This document shows, in pieces, positions 29,176-38,397 of a DNA stretch of 64,000 bases. Position 1 is the stretch's first letter; the number at the start of each line of letters is the position of its first letter. This stretch comes from Pandoraea pnomenusa (GTDB taxonomy: Bacteria > Pseudomonadota > Gammaproteobacteria > Burkholderiales > Burkholderiaceae), in NCBI RefSeq assembly GCF_000767615.3, contig NZ_CP009553.3, forward strand, positions 2,480,001 to 2,544,000. The letters run 5' to 3'. The position numbers were made by a program, and so were the translations under genes. The notes beneath the pieces were generated by a model. That model did no database searches, was not told the DNA's origin, and saw nothing but the letters and a program-made list of their open reading frames with translations.

Positions 29176-30432
29176 ATGTCCTGGACAAAAGAACAGAAGC
29201 ATGTGGTAACGGCAAGCTATCTTGGGTGGACGCTCGACGCGTTCGATTTCTTCCTGATGGTGTTCGTGCTCAAGGACATCGCGAAGGAGTTCAACACCGA
29301 GCTGGGCAGTGTGGCGTTCGCGCTGTTGCTCACGTTGGCGATGCGTCCCGTTGGCGCCTTCATCTTCGGTCGGTTGGGCGACAGGTTCGGGAGACGACCG
29401 GCGATGATGGCCAGCGTGCTGCTCTATGCCGTGCTCGAACTGGCCTCTGGCTTCGCGCCCAGTCTTACGGTACTGCTGATCCTGCGGGCCCTGTTCGGTA
29501 TTGCGATGGGGGGAGAGTGGGGCGTTGGCGCGGCGCTCACGATGGAGAGTGTGCCGACGCATTCGCGTGGCATCGTGTCCGGCTTGCTGCAGGCGGGCTA
29601 TCCGAGTGGCTATCTGCTGGCTTCGATCGTGTACGGCCTTTTCTACGAGAGCATCGGCTGGCGCGGAATGTTCTTTGTCGGCGTGTTGCCGGCATTGCTG
29701 GTGTTCTACATCCGCCGGCACGTTCCGGAGTCGCCCGCGTGGGCGAAAGGAAAGGCGCGCAGCGCGGCGCCGCGCGCCAACTTCGTGCAGGTGCTCACGC
29801 GCGACTGGAAGCTCGCGCTCTACGCGATCGTGCTGATGACGGCATTCAACTTCTTTTCGCACGGTACGCAGGATCTCTACCCGACGTTCCTTCAGGTGCA
29901 GCACAAGTTCGATCCGCACACGGTGAGTTGGATCGCCATCACCTACAACATTGGCGCGATCATCGGCGGCCTGTTCTTCGGGGCGATTTCGGAGCGGATC
30001 GGCCGTCGGCGCGCCATCATCATTGCCGCGCTCATCGCGTTGCCGGTGCTGCCGCTGTGGGCGTTTTCCAGCGGTGCGGTGATGCTGGCGATTGGCGCGT
30101 TCCTCATGCAGATCTCGGTGCAGGGTGCGTGGGGCGTGATACCCGCTCACCTCAACGAACTCTCGCCCGACGAGATTCGCGCCACGTTCCCGGGGCTGGT
30201 GTACCAGTTGGGAAATCTGCTTGCCTCGGTGAACGGCAATCTGCAGGCGAGCATCGCGAAGGCGCATGGCGGCAACTTCGGCCTGGCCATGGCGCTCGTT
30301 GCCGGAACGGTGGCCGTGGTGATCGCGGTGATGATCTGCTTCGGTCGCGAACGTCGCGGCGTGGTGCTGCACACCGGCGAGGAAAACACCGGCGCCGCCG
30401 GGCTGCCACCGGGAGCGACGGCCACGAGATAG
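29176..30432 (+). CDS. MFS transporter, sialate/lactate (SHS/Jen-like) type
   Basis: 418 residues, about 12 membrane helices. The N-terminus SYLGWTLDAFDFFLMVFVL is typical of the carboxylate/H+ symporters related to NanT and Jen1. The MFS loop motif GRLGDRFGRRPAMM follows helix 2, with a second GAISERIGRRRA between helices 8 and 9. GEWGVGAALTMESVP is the sugar-phosphate-like helix 5 segment. A perfect GAAGGAG lies before the ATG, and the upstream open frame to 28861 is not coding. Uptake of a monocarboxylate such as lactate or pyruvate is likely, but the substrate is inferred from family only. Confidence 0.85.
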   Translation: MSWTKEQKHVVTASYLGWTLDAFDFFLMVFVLKDIAKEFNTELGSVAFALLLTLAMRPVGAFIFGRLGDRFGRRPAMMASVLLYAVLELASGFAPSLTVLLILRALFGIAMGGEWGVGAALTMESVPTHSRGIVSGLLQAGYPSGYLLASIVYGLFYESIGWRGMFFVGVLPALLVFYIRRHVPESPAWAKGKARSAAPRANFVQVLTRDWKLALYAIVLMTAFNFFSHGTQDLYPTFLQVQHKFDPHTVSWIAITYNIGAIIGGLFFGAISERIGRRRAIIIAALIALPVLPLWAFSSGAVMLAIGAFLMQISVQGAWGVIPAHLNELSPDEIRATFPGLVYQLGNLLASVNGNLQASIAKAHGGNFGLAMALVAGTVAVVIAVMICFGRERRGVVLHTGEENTGAAGLPPGATATR

Positions 30433-30499
30433 CGAGGCCGCGATCCGGGCCGGGCGCGCCGCCGGTTTTGATGCGTACCCGGGGTGCGGAAGAGCTCTG

Positions 30500-30545
30500 A
30501 AAGGGCTGAAAGGGTTGAAAGGGTTGACGGGTGTCAGCCCTTTTT
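30500..30545 (+). terminator. rho-independent terminator of the MFS gene
   Basis: Perfect 10-bp arms AAAGGGCTGA (30500-30509) and TCAGCCCTTT (30534-30543), with T continuing to 30545. The loop is made of 9-bp repeats TGAAAGGG(C/T), three copies from 30498 to 30524. The right arm overlaps the last codons of the convergent tetR gene. Confidence 0.75.
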
Positions 30546-31235
30546 GCTGTCCGAGTGGTCTCGCAGGTTGCCGAGCAGCACCCCGCAAGGTGGTGTCGCA
30601 GGCGGTGCGAAGAACAGCATCTCGACTTGATGGATGAGGGCGGGCGCGAACGCGTCGCCGCCGACCTGCGGGGCGATCAATTGCATGAGCACCGGTGAGC
30701 CGGGTGGCGGATGCAGCGCGTGCACCAGCAGGCAGAAGTACATGGCGGGGTGCTCGGCGCGGACCACGCCGGCGGCCATGCCTTGCTCGATCAGCGGCGC
30801 CATGCGGTCGTACACCGGCATGACCAGGTGACCGTGCAGGATCGCGCCGCGTTCGCCGGTCTCCGAGGCGTGTTGCGCAATGAATTGCTTGTGCTCGGGA
30901 TGCCGTACCGCGTGCGCGGCAATGATCTCGATGGCTTCCTTGAGCCGATCGGTCACGGGCCGCGACGTATCCAGCGACAGCGCGCGCAAGCGTTCGGCGG
31001 GTTCGGCCAGTGCGGCTTCGAGCGTGTCGACGCAGGCGCGCCACAACTGCTCCTTGGAACCGAAGTGCACGCGAACCAGGCTGGCGTCGACCTTGGCCGC
31101 ACGGGCGATGCCGCGCAGATTGGCGCCATCGTAACCATGTTGCGAAAAGGCATGGATGGCCGCGCCGAGCAGCGCGGCACGGCCATCGGGCAGGTGTTTG
31201 GGGCGTCGGCCCCGGGTGGTCGGTGTGGCAGTCAT
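30534..31235 (-). CDS. TetR/AcrR-family regulator of the RND efflux operon
   Basis: 233 residues. The N-terminal helix-turn-helix is GANLRGIARAAKVDASLVRVHFGSKEQLW (residues about 38-66), the usual TetR layout. The remainder is a helical ligand-binding domain with a C-terminal segment like the CecR/CerR group. The start overlaps the outer-membrane factor gene by 4 bases (ATGA), so it is the last gene of the efflux operon rather than divergent from it. This predicts autoregulation if it controls the operon promoter upstream of 37139. The inducer is unknown. Confidence 0.88.
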   Translation of the reverse strand: MTATPTTRGRRPKHLPDGRAALLGAAIHAFSQHGYDGANLRGIARAAKVDASLVRVHFGSKEQLWRACVDTLEAALAEPAERLRALSLDTSRPVTDRLKEAIEIIAAHAVRHPEHKQFIAQHASETGERGAILHGHLVMPVYDRMAPLIEQGMAAGVVRAEHPAMYFCLLVHALHPPPGSPVLMQLIAPQVGGDAFAPALIHQVEMLFFAPPATPPCGVLLGNLRDHSDSKKG

Positions 31236-32785
31236 CGTGTGGCGACATCTTGCGATGCTGGCGCGGGCTGCACCCGGCGCTGCGTCTGCGGCGCCGGGTT
31301 CCCGCTTCCGGAAGCGCCCTGGCCGGTCGTGTCGGCGGCGGGCTCGGGTGGCACCCCCATCGCGTAAAACAGTAGCGCAGTATCCGACAAACGTGCGCCG
31401 GTTGCACGTACTGTCGTCAAATAGGCGTTCCAGTACTGCTGCTCGCGCCCGCGCGCCGCCGACACCGGCAGCGCCCCCAGACGCACCCGCGCCGCCGTAT
31501 CGCGATAGATCTGTTCGGCCGCCGCACTCGCGTTGTCCGCGTGCAGCAGGGCGGTATTGTCGGCCTCGAGCGAGGCGAGGGTGTCCGCCACGTTCCGGAA
31601 CGCCGTGAGCACGGTCTGCTTGTATTGGTCGACGGACGCTTCGTATGTCGCCATCGCGGCACGCCGCTGGGCAAGCAGGGCACCGCCGTGGAAGATCGGC
31701 TGCGAGATCGACGCGGCAATGCTCCAGAGCGACCCGGCGCCCGAGAGGACGGTCGGCCAGTTGAAGCCGCCCTTGCCCATCGACGCCGTGAGCGAGAGGC
31801 TTGGGAACATCTGCGCCGTCGCCACGCCGACTTCGGCCGACGCCGCCTTGAGCGCCATTTCCGCGGCCTGGATATCCGGGCGCGATTTCAGCAGTGTCGA
31901 CGGGACCACGACGGGTACGCGCTCCGGCACCTTCAGCTCACCCAGTGCGAGATCGTCCGGCGCCTGATCGGGCGTGCGCCCGAGCAATACGGCCAGGGCG
32001 TGACGCGTGGATTGCCACTGCGCTCTGAGGCCCGGCAGCGACGCAGCCAGCGACTCGGCGTTCTGGGCCGACGCCAGGGCGTCCGAGCGGGAGACCGCGC
32101 CGAGCGCTTCGCGTCGCGCCATGTCGGTGGCGTCGGCCTGTGCGAGCGCGACGAGGCGCTCGGTCGCCTTGACCTGCGCGCCGAGAACGGACGCGCCGAT
32201 GGCGCCGGAGACGATGTTCGCCGCGAGCGCCTGGCGTGCCGAGGCCAACTGGAACGCCTGCTGATCGACCCGCGCGGCGAGCGACGCATTGGCGAAGCGC
32301 GATGCACCGAAGAAGTCGAACGTGTAGCGCGCCTGGATCTGTCCCACGAACATGTTGTACAGCGCGGTCGGCGGCCCGAATGTGGGAATGCCGAGATTGC
32401 GCTCGCGCGCGGCCTGGCCGCCGATGTCCACCTCGGGGAAGAGCGACGACCCCACTTGTGCTTTCAGCTGTTCGCGCGCGGCCTGCAATGCGCGCTCGGT
32501 CGACGCGAGGTTCGGGCTGTTGCGCAACCCTTCGTCCACGAGCGCGTCGAGCTTGTCGGAGCGATAGGCATGCCACCAGGCGTCGACGGGTGCCGCGCCG
32601 ACGTCGAACTGCTGCGACGCGCCCTGTGCGCTGACCGTGCGCTCGGGCGGCGCGCTCGCGCCATAGTGGGCGGGCGAGGGCATGGCGGGCGGTGTGTCGC
32701 CGGGCGTGAACGAGCAGGCCCCCAGCCACAGTGGCAGCGCGGGAACGAGCGGGGCGCACCAGCGCAGGGTACGACGCGGGATCAT
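31232..32785 (-). CDS. outer-membrane efflux lipoprotein (OprM/NodT family)
   Basis: 517 residues. A lipoprotein signal peptide is present: WCAPLVPALPLWLGAC, with lipobox LGAC at about residue 24. Two outer-membrane efflux protein repeats follow, each with long coiled-coil helices (for example LRNSPNLASTERALQAAREQ near 95 and VGVATAQMFPSLSLTASMG near 325). It forms the trimeric exit duct for the RND pump. It overlaps the pump gene by 4 bases upstream and tetR by 4 bases downstream. The C-terminus is rich in Gly/Gln/Pro and probably disordered. Confidence 0.92.
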   Translation of the reverse strand: MIPRRTLRWCAPLVPALPLWLGACSFTPGDTPPAMPSPAHYGASAPPERTVSAQGASQQFDVGAAPVDAWWHAYRSDKLDALVDEGLRNSPNLASTERALQAAREQLKAQVGSSLFPEVDIGGQAARERNLGIPTFGPPTALYNMFVGQIQARYTFDFFGASRFANASLAARVDQQAFQLASARQALAANIVSGAIGASVLGAQVKATERLVALAQADATDMARREALGAVSRSDALASAQNAESLAASLPGLRAQWQSTRHALAVLLGRTPDQAPDDLALGELKVPERVPVVVPSTLLKSRPDIQAAEMALKAASAEVGVATAQMFPSLSLTASMGKGGFNWPTVLSGAGSLWSIAASISQPIFHGGALLAQRRAAMATYEASVDQYKQTVLTAFRNVADTLASLEADNTALLHADNASAAAEQIYRDTAARVRLGALPVSAARGREQQYWNAYLTTVRATGARLSDTALLFYAMGVPPEPAADTTGQGASGSGNPAPQTQRRVQPAPASQDVATR

Positions 32786-35700
32786 GAGCGGCCTCCTTGC
32801 GAGGTGTCGGCGTGCGAGGCGCGTTCGTCGTGGCGCACGCGGAATGCCGTGGCGTACAGCGCAGGCAGGAAGAACACGGTCAGGATGGTTGCGCTGGTGA
32901 TGCCGCCCATCAGCGCGGTCGCCATCGGACCGAAAAAGTTGCTGCGCAGCAGCGGGATCAACGCCAGCACGGCCGCGGCCGCGGTGAGCGTGATCGGGCG
33001 GAAGCGCCGCACCGTGGCGCTGACGATGGCGTCGAAGCGCGGGTGACCCGCGGCCACGTCCTGTTCAATCTGATCGACCAGGATCACCGAGTTGCGCATG
33101 ATGATGCCGAACATGGCGATCACGCCGAGCATGGCGACGAAGCCGAACGGCTTGCCGAACAGCAGCAGGGTGGCGACCACGCCGATCATGCCCAGCGGCG
33201 CCGTGAGCACCACCAGCATGGTGCGTGCGAAACTCTGCAACTGGATCATCAGCAGCGTGAGCACCGCGATGATCATGATCGGCATTTGCGCATTGATCGA
33301 CGATTGGCCCTTGGCCGACTCCTCCACCGAACCGCCGATCTCGATGCGATAACCGACCGGCAGCGCCTTGCGGATGTCGGCAAGCTTCTTGTCGACCGCG
33401 TCGGTCACGTCGATGCCCTGCTTGCCCGGGCGGACGTCCGAGCGCACGGTGATCGTGGGCTGGCGGTCGCGCTCCCAGATCACGCCGTATTCGAGGTCGT
33501 CGACCACGTGACCCAGTGTGGCGAGCGGTACGGGACCGTTGGGTGTGGGCATGGCCAGCGTGGCGAGTTTTGCCGGATCGACGCGTTCGGCCTTCGGCGC
33601 GCGCAACGTGATCGAGATCAGTTTGTCGCGCTCGCGGTACTGGCTGATGTCGTAGCCGGTGAGCGTCATGGCGATGAAGTTCGCGATGTCGGTCGAACTC
33701 ACGCCGAGCGCACGTGCCTTTTGCTGATCGACTTCGAACCGCACTGAGCGCTGCGAAGGTTCGTCCCAGTCGAACTGCACGTCCACGGTGTCGCCGTTGG
33801 CCCGCATGACGTCGGCGACCTGCTCCGAGATCTTGCGCACGGTGCCGATGTCGTCGCCGCTCACGCGGAATTGCACCGGGAAGCCGACGGGCGGTCCGTT
33901 CTCGAGTCGCGACAAACGGGTGCGCACACCGGGCAGGGCGTCGCGCAGCTTCGGCTCCAGCCATTGGGCGAGCGCCTCGCGATCTTCCACCGATTTGGCG
34001 GTGATCACCAACTGGGCGAAGTTCGGCGTGGGCAGTTGCTGGTCGAGCGGTAGATAGAAGCGGGGCGCGCCGGTACCCACGAAGCTCACCGTGTGATCGA
34101 TTTCCTTGCGGCCCTCGAGGAGCTTTTCCACGCGCTGCGTCTCGCGCAGGGTCGCCTGGTACGACGCCCCTTCCTGCAGCCGCAAGTCGACCATCAGTTC
34201 CGGGCGGTCCGAGCTCGGGAAGAACTGCTGCGGTATGAGCGAGAAGCCTGCCATGGCGATGAGGAACAACACCACCGTGATGACGAGCACGACGAGTTTG
34301 CGCTCGATGCACCAGGTGAGCCAGCCACGCAGCCGGTTGTAGAACTTCGTGTCGTAGACTTCGTGCTCGTGATCGTCGCCATGATGGGCTTCGCGTGGAC
34401 GCTCGGGCAGCAGCTTGTAGCCCAGCAGCGGTATGAGGACCACGGCGGCGAGCCACGAGGCGAGCAGGGCGATGGCCGAGACCTCGAAGATCGAGCGGGT
34501 GTACTCGCCGGTGCTCGACTTGGCCAGCGCGATGGGCAGGAAGCCCGAGACGGTCACCAGCGTGCCGGTGAGCATCGGGAAGGCCGTGCTCGTGTAGGCG
34601 AAGGCGGCCGCGCGTTTGCGGTCCCAGCCCTGGGCGAGCTTCACGGCCATCATTTCGACGGCGATGATCGCGTCGTCGACGAGCAGGCCGAGCGCCAGGA
34701 TCAACGTGCCGAGCGAGACCTTGTGAAGGCCGATGTCGAAGATGTACATGAACAGCGACGTGACGGCGAGCACGACCGGAATCGAAATCACCACCACCAT
34801 GCCGGTGCGGAATCCCAGCGACACGAGACTGACGATCAGCACGATGGCGACGGCTTCGGCCACGGCTTCGAGGAAGTCGTCGACCGAATGCGACACCGAC
34901 TCCGACATGCTGGCCACTTCCGTCAGTTTCAGGCCGGCGGGCAGTTGCGCGCGCAGTGACGCCATCGTGCTTGCCAGCGCCTTGCCGAGATGCACGACAT
35001 CCTGCCCGGTCTGCATGGTGATGCCGATGCCGAGCACGGGTTTGCCGCCGAAACGCATCTCCGAGACCGGCGGATCGACGTAGCCGCGCTTGATCGTGGC
35101 AATGTCGCCCAGGCGGAACGTGCGATCGTTCACCCGGATGAGCGTGTCGGCGAGTTCCTGCACGTTGCGGAACTGACCGCTCGGACGCACCACCAGGCGG
35201 TCGTTGGGGGCTTCGATGGTGCCGGCGGGCGACACTGCGTTCTGAGCGTTGACCGCCTGCGCGATCTGGTTCGGCGAGATGCCAAGACGCGTGAGCTGCG
35301 TGTTGCTGATCTCGACATAGATGCGCTGGTCCTGATCGCCGAAGTAGTCCACCTTGGCCACGCCCGGCACACGCAGCAGCACCGTGCGCAGCGAATCGGC
35401 GTAATCGCGCAGCTGGGCCGGGCCGAAGCCGTCGCCTTCGAGCGTGAAGATGTGCGTGTAGACGTCGCCGAACTCGTCGTTGAAGAACGGGCCCTGCACG
35501 CCGGGCGGCAACGTGTACGCGATGTCGCCGACCTTCTTGCGCACCTGATACCACTCTTGCGCCACTTCGCTCGCGGGCGCCGAGTCCTTCATCGCGAAGA
35601 ACAGCAACGACTCGCCGGGACGCGAATAGCTGCGCTGGAAGTCGATTGCGGGCATCTCCTGCAGCTTGCGCGCGAGCCGGTCGGTGACCTGCTCCTGAAC

Positions 35701-35964
35701 CTGCTTCGCGGTGGCACCGGGCCAGAACGTGCGGATCACCATCACGCGGAAGGTGAACGGCGGGTCTTCGGATTGCGCAAGTCGCGAGTACGCGAGGATG
35801 CCGAAGATCGTGGCCATCGCGATCAGGAAGACGACCAGCGCGCGATGGCGCAGCGCCCACGCGGAGAGGTTGAAACGTCCCTCCTCGTGACGGTAATCGA
35901 TCGGCTCCACAGGGGACTGGGGTGTCGTCTGGGGCACGGGCGGCTTCCCGTCCTGCGTGCTCAT
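32782..35964 (-). CDS. RND efflux pump inner-membrane subunit
   Basis: 1060 residues, the normal size for a homotrimeric RND proton antiporter with 12 helices and two large periplasmic loops. TM1 is HRALVVFLIAMATIFGILAY. TM4 holds the proton-relay pair in LALGLLVDDAIIAVEMMAVK (near 430), and the GKPFGFVAMLGVIAMFGIIM block lies near TM10-11. The N-terminal DPPFTFRVMVIRTFWPGAT segment resembles the multidrug or triclosan-type subgroup more than heavy-metal CzcA. It overlaps the adaptor gene (upstream) and outer-membrane factor gene (downstream) by 4 bases each. The substrate is not predictable from sequence alone. Confidence 0.92.
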   Translation of the reverse strand: MSTQDGKPPVPQTTPQSPVEPIDYRHEEGRFNLSAWALRHRALVVFLIAMATIFGILAYSRLAQSEDPPFTFRVMVIRTFWPGATAKQVQEQVTDRLARKLQEMPAIDFQRSYSRPGESLLFFAMKDSAPASEVAQEWYQVRKKVGDIAYTLPPGVQGPFFNDEFGDVYTHIFTLEGDGFGPAQLRDYADSLRTVLLRVPGVAKVDYFGDQDQRIYVEISNTQLTRLGISPNQIAQAVNAQNAVSPAGTIEAPNDRLVVRPSGQFRNVQELADTLIRVNDRTFRLGDIATIKRGYVDPPVSEMRFGGKPVLGIGITMQTGQDVVHLGKALASTMASLRAQLPAGLKLTEVASMSESVSHSVDDFLEAVAEAVAIVLIVSLVSLGFRTGMVVVISIPVVLAVTSLFMYIFDIGLHKVSLGTLILALGLLVDDAIIAVEMMAVKLAQGWDRKRAAAFAYTSTAFPMLTGTLVTVSGFLPIALAKSSTGEYTRSIFEVSAIALLASWLAAVVLIPLLGYKLLPERPREAHHGDDHEHEVYDTKFYNRLRGWLTWCIERKLVVLVITVVLFLIAMAGFSLIPQQFFPSSDRPELMVDLRLQEGASYQATLRETQRVEKLLEGRKEIDHTVSFVGTGAPRFYLPLDQQLPTPNFAQLVITAKSVEDREALAQWLEPKLRDALPGVRTRLSRLENGPPVGFPVQFRVSGDDIGTVRKISEQVADVMRANGDTVDVQFDWDEPSQRSVRFEVDQQKARALGVSSTDIANFIAMTLTGYDISQYRERDKLISITLRAPKAERVDPAKLATLAMPTPNGPVPLATLGHVVDDLEYGVIWERDRQPTITVRSDVRPGKQGIDVTDAVDKKLADIRKALPVGYRIEIGGSVEESAKGQSSINAQMPIMIIAVLTLLMIQLQSFARTMLVVLTAPLGMIGVVATLLLFGKPFGFVAMLGVIAMFGIIMRNSVILVDQIEQDVAAGHPRFDAIVSATVRRFRPITLTAAAAVLALIPLLRSNFFGPMATALMGGITSATILTVFFLPALYATAFRVRHDERASHADTSQGGRS

Positions 35965-37139
35965 GACGCGAAGTCCTCGGGGTGCAGCGGCGCGATGACG
36001 CGGACCTTCTCACCCGCCGTCACCGTATGAACGCCCTGCCAGACAATGCGCTCGCCCGGCGTGATGCCGCTTGCGACCGTGATCGTGCGCTCGCCATAGC
36101 GCGCGATGCGCACGCGGCGCAGCACGAGCGTGTCATCCGGCTTGACCACCCATACCGCCGGCTGATTGCCGTCGTGGAAGAGTGCGGTCGAGGGCAGCGT
36201 GATGGGCTGAAGCGACGGTGCCTGCGCGTCGCCGGCGGCGCTCGCCGTTGACGTCGGCGAGGTGAACGGCTGCGCGAAGGCGACGTTGGCCGTCATGCCG
36301 AGCTTCACGTCGGGACCCGGCGAGAGCAGTGATAGCTTGGCGCGGTAGGTCCGGCTTTGCGGATCGGCCGCCGGCGCGATCTCGCGCACGCGCGCCTGCC
36401 ACGTCTTGCCCGGCACGGCGGGCAGCGTGACGCTTGCCGTCTGGCCGACCCGGAAGGCGCCGAGCGCCACTTCGGGCACATCGACGATCACGTCGACGTC
36501 GCCCGTCCAGGCCAATTGATATACCGGTTGGCCGGCGCTGACATTCTGTCCGGTGTCGGCCTGTTCCGCGGTGATCACGCCGTCGCGAACGGCCGTGAGG
36601 TTGCCATAGCGCAACTGGTCGCTCGCCAGCGCAGCCTGCTGGCTGGCCTGATTGCGTTGCGCGAGCGCGCTTGCATAGGCGTTCTCCGATTGCTCGAGTT
36701 GCGCCGGGGCGATCAGGTTTTCACGCGCCTGCGCGCGGTCGCGGGTGACCGTTTGCGTGGCGTAGTCGAGCTGATGCTGGGCGGCGTCGAGCTGTGCGCG
36801 AGCGCTGGCGGCATTCTTCGACAGGTCGGCCGGATCGAGCCGGGCCACGACCTGACCGGTTTTGACCGCGTCGCCCAGGCGCACCGAGCGATCGATGATC
36901 TTGCCCGCGACACGGAACGACAATGGCGTGGAATAGCGCGCCTCGATCTGTGCGGGCAACGACGCGATGGGCGTTTGCGCCGCCAGCGTCGCGGCAACCG
37001 CGACAACCGGGCGCGGCGGCGGCTCGGGCGGCGCTTTGCGTGAGCAGGCCGCCAGGGCGGCCGCGGCCAGCGCCGTGGAGGCGAGCGCCAGCGTGAGCCG
37101 GCGGCGGCGTGGTGCGATATCGGACAGGAAGGGCATCAT
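35961..37139 (-). CDS. RND efflux periplasmic adaptor (MFP) lipoprotein
   Basis: 392 residues from the first of two adjacent ATG codons. A lipoprotein signal is followed by LAAC at about residue 32 and a Pro-rich linker. The lipoyl-like halves SFRVAGKIIDRSVRLGDAVK and QLRYGNLTAVRDGVITAEQA flank a coiled-coil hairpin, and then the beta-barrel domain ends with the GERIVWQGVHTVTAGEKVRV lip. It bridges pump and outer-membrane duct. It is first in the four-gene operon. The frame is open to 37211, but the extra 24 codons precede the signal peptide and look non-coding. Confidence 0.9.
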   Translation of the reverse strand: MMPFLSDIAPRRRRLTLALASTALAAAALAACSRKAPPEPPPRPVVAVAATLAAQTPIASLPAQIEARYSTPLSFRVAGKIIDRSVRLGDAVKTGQVVARLDPADLSKNAASARAQLDAAQHQLDYATQTVTRDRAQARENLIAPAQLEQSENAYASALAQRNQASQQAALASDQLRYGNLTAVRDGVITAEQADTGQNVSAGQPVYQLAWTGDVDVIVDVPEVALGAFRVGQTASVTLPAVPGKTWQARVREIAPAADPQSRTYRAKLSLLSPGPDVKLGMTANVAFAQPFTSPTSTASAAGDAQAPSLQPITLPSTALFHDGNQPAVWVVKPDDTLVLRRVRIARYGERTITVASGITPGERIVWQGVHTVTAGEKVRVIAPLHPEDFAS

Positions 37140-37590
37140 GCGCTCGTGACTCACAGGGGGTGAGAAATTAAATCTACGGGCGATGATATATGGATTGCCC
37201 ATGCCCCGCAATGGGGCGTCATCGACATTTCACGTCGGCCTGTGACTATCGACAGGGGGGCGTCATTGGTTTGTTTCGAAGCGCCGGGCAAAGCCCGATC
37301 GCCGAATTATTTTGGAGTACGATGCCTGTGAGCGGTACGCCCGCGCAGGCGCTTCGAGCGCACGTGTCATTGGCCGGGGCCGCGTCAGTGTTCCATGGCT
37401 TGCGATCGGCAATGTGACGCAATTGCGGCAGCACGTGCCATGCCGGGCGCCGTCCTGGCGCGTGAGGCTTGACCAAAGTCAAGCGAAGGTCATGCCAGGG
37501 TGTCGAATGCGGGAGCAAGCCGGAGGTTCGCGACTATGCTGGAGGTATCCGAAGTTTAACGACCGACGTCAGGACGAGGGACCAATAGCC
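37140..37590. promoter_or_regulatory. 451-bp divergent region between RND operon and phaB
   Basis: Non-coding region that should hold the promoter of the RND operon (minus strand, near the AT-rich segment 37160-37200) and of phaB (plus). The one distinct motif is the FNR-like site listed separately. No TetR-type operator with clear symmetry stood out near 37140. Confidence 0.5.
37469..37482. promoter_or_regulatory. FNR/ANR-type box TTGAC-CAAA-GTCAA upstream of phaB
   Basis: A perfect dyad TTGAC-N4-GTCAA, fitting the FNR/ANR/DNR consensus TTGAY-N4-RTCAA. It is centred 115 bases before the phaB start. TCGAAT at 37503-37508 (4 of 6 matches to TATAAT) is correctly placed for a class II FNR promoter, with the site near -41.5. 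This suggests induction of the phaB-phasin genes under low oxygen. The inference rests on motif and spacing only. Confidence 0.55.
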
Positions 37591-38334
37591 ATGACAACAC
37601 GAATCGCTTTGGTGACTGGCGGCATGGGTGGGCTGGGCGAGGCCATCAGCCTGCGTCTTGCCGATGCCGGATACCGCGTTGCAGTGACCTGTTCCCCCAC
37701 GAATCACGATTGCGAAGGCTGGGTCGAGCGCATGCGCGAGACCGGTCGTGAATTCGCTGCCTATCGTGTCGACGTTGCCGACTTCGCGTCATGCGAGGCC
37801 TGCGCGAGGGCGGTGGAATCCGACACGGGGCCGGTGGACATTCTCATCAACAATGCGGGGATCACGCGCGACGCCACCATGCGCAAGATGACGGCCGAGG
37901 ACTGGCAGTCGGTATTGCGCACGAATCTGGACAGCGTTTTCAACATGACCCGCCCGCTCTTCGGGGGCATGGTGGCGCGTGGTTGGGGACGCATCATCAA
38001 CGTCGCGTCGGTCAACGGCAGTCGCGGCGCTTTCGGGCAGGCGAACTATGCGGCGTCGAAGGCGGGCATGCACGGATTCACCAAATCCCTCGCCCTGGAA
38101 GTCGCCAAATCGGGGGTCACCGTCAACACCATCTCGCCGGGGTACCTCGCGACGAAGATGGTCACAGCGGTGCCAAAGGAAGTGCTCGAATCGCGCATTC
38201 TTCCGCAAATTCCGGTCGGTCGCCTCGGACGGCCCGACGAGGTGGCCGCGCTCGTCGCATTCCTCGTATCTGACGACGCCGCTTTCATCACCGGAAGCAA
38301 CCTCGCCATCAACGGCGGCATGCACATGGAATAG
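37591..38334 (+). CDS. phaB: acetoacetyl-CoA reductase (PhaB-type SDR)
   Basis: 248 residues. It reduces acetoacetyl-CoA to (R)-3-hydroxybutyryl-CoA with NADPH, the monomer-forming step for PHB. SDR landmarks: IALVTGGMGGLGEAISLRLA (TGxxxGxG, residues 5-24), NNAG in ILINNAGITRDATM near 85, catalytic Ser in NVASVNGS, and YxxxK in NYAASKAGMHG near 150. The 'NAGITRDATMRKM' stretch is characteristic of PhaB. A GAGGGA lies upstream of the ATG. The phasin gene follows after 63 bases, consistent with a PHA granule operon. Confidence 0.9.
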   Translation: MTTRIALVTGGMGGLGEAISLRLADAGYRVAVTCSPTNHDCEGWVERMRETGREFAAYRVDVADFASCEACARAVESDTGPVDILINNAGITRDATMRKMTAEDWQSVLRTNLDSVFNMTRPLFGGMVARGWGRIINVASVNGSRGAFGQANYAASKAGMHGFTKSLALEVAKSGVTVNTISPGYLATKMVTAVPKEVLESRILPQIPVGRLGRPDEVAALVAFLVSDDAAFITGSNLAINGGMHME

Positions 38335-38350
38335 CGCGTCGCGCGGCATG

Positions 38351-38380
38351 GCTCATTACTGCTCACTACTGCTTACTACT
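38351..38380 (+). repeat. three tandem 10-bp repeats before the phasin gene
   Basis: GCTCATTACT, GCTCACTACT and GCTTACTACT lie head to tail in the phaB-phasin spacer, ending 11 bases before the AGGAG of the phasin gene. The copies differ by one to two bases. They may arise from slipped-strand duplication and could set mRNA leader length. Confidence 0.8.
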
Positions 38381-38397
38381 GACTTAGGAGATTCAAG

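Noticed and set aside
33065..36013. A 982-codon frame overlapping the RND pump in another frame
   Set aside because: Arg-rich frame-shifted copy of the pump coding strand; the pump frame carries all family motifs.
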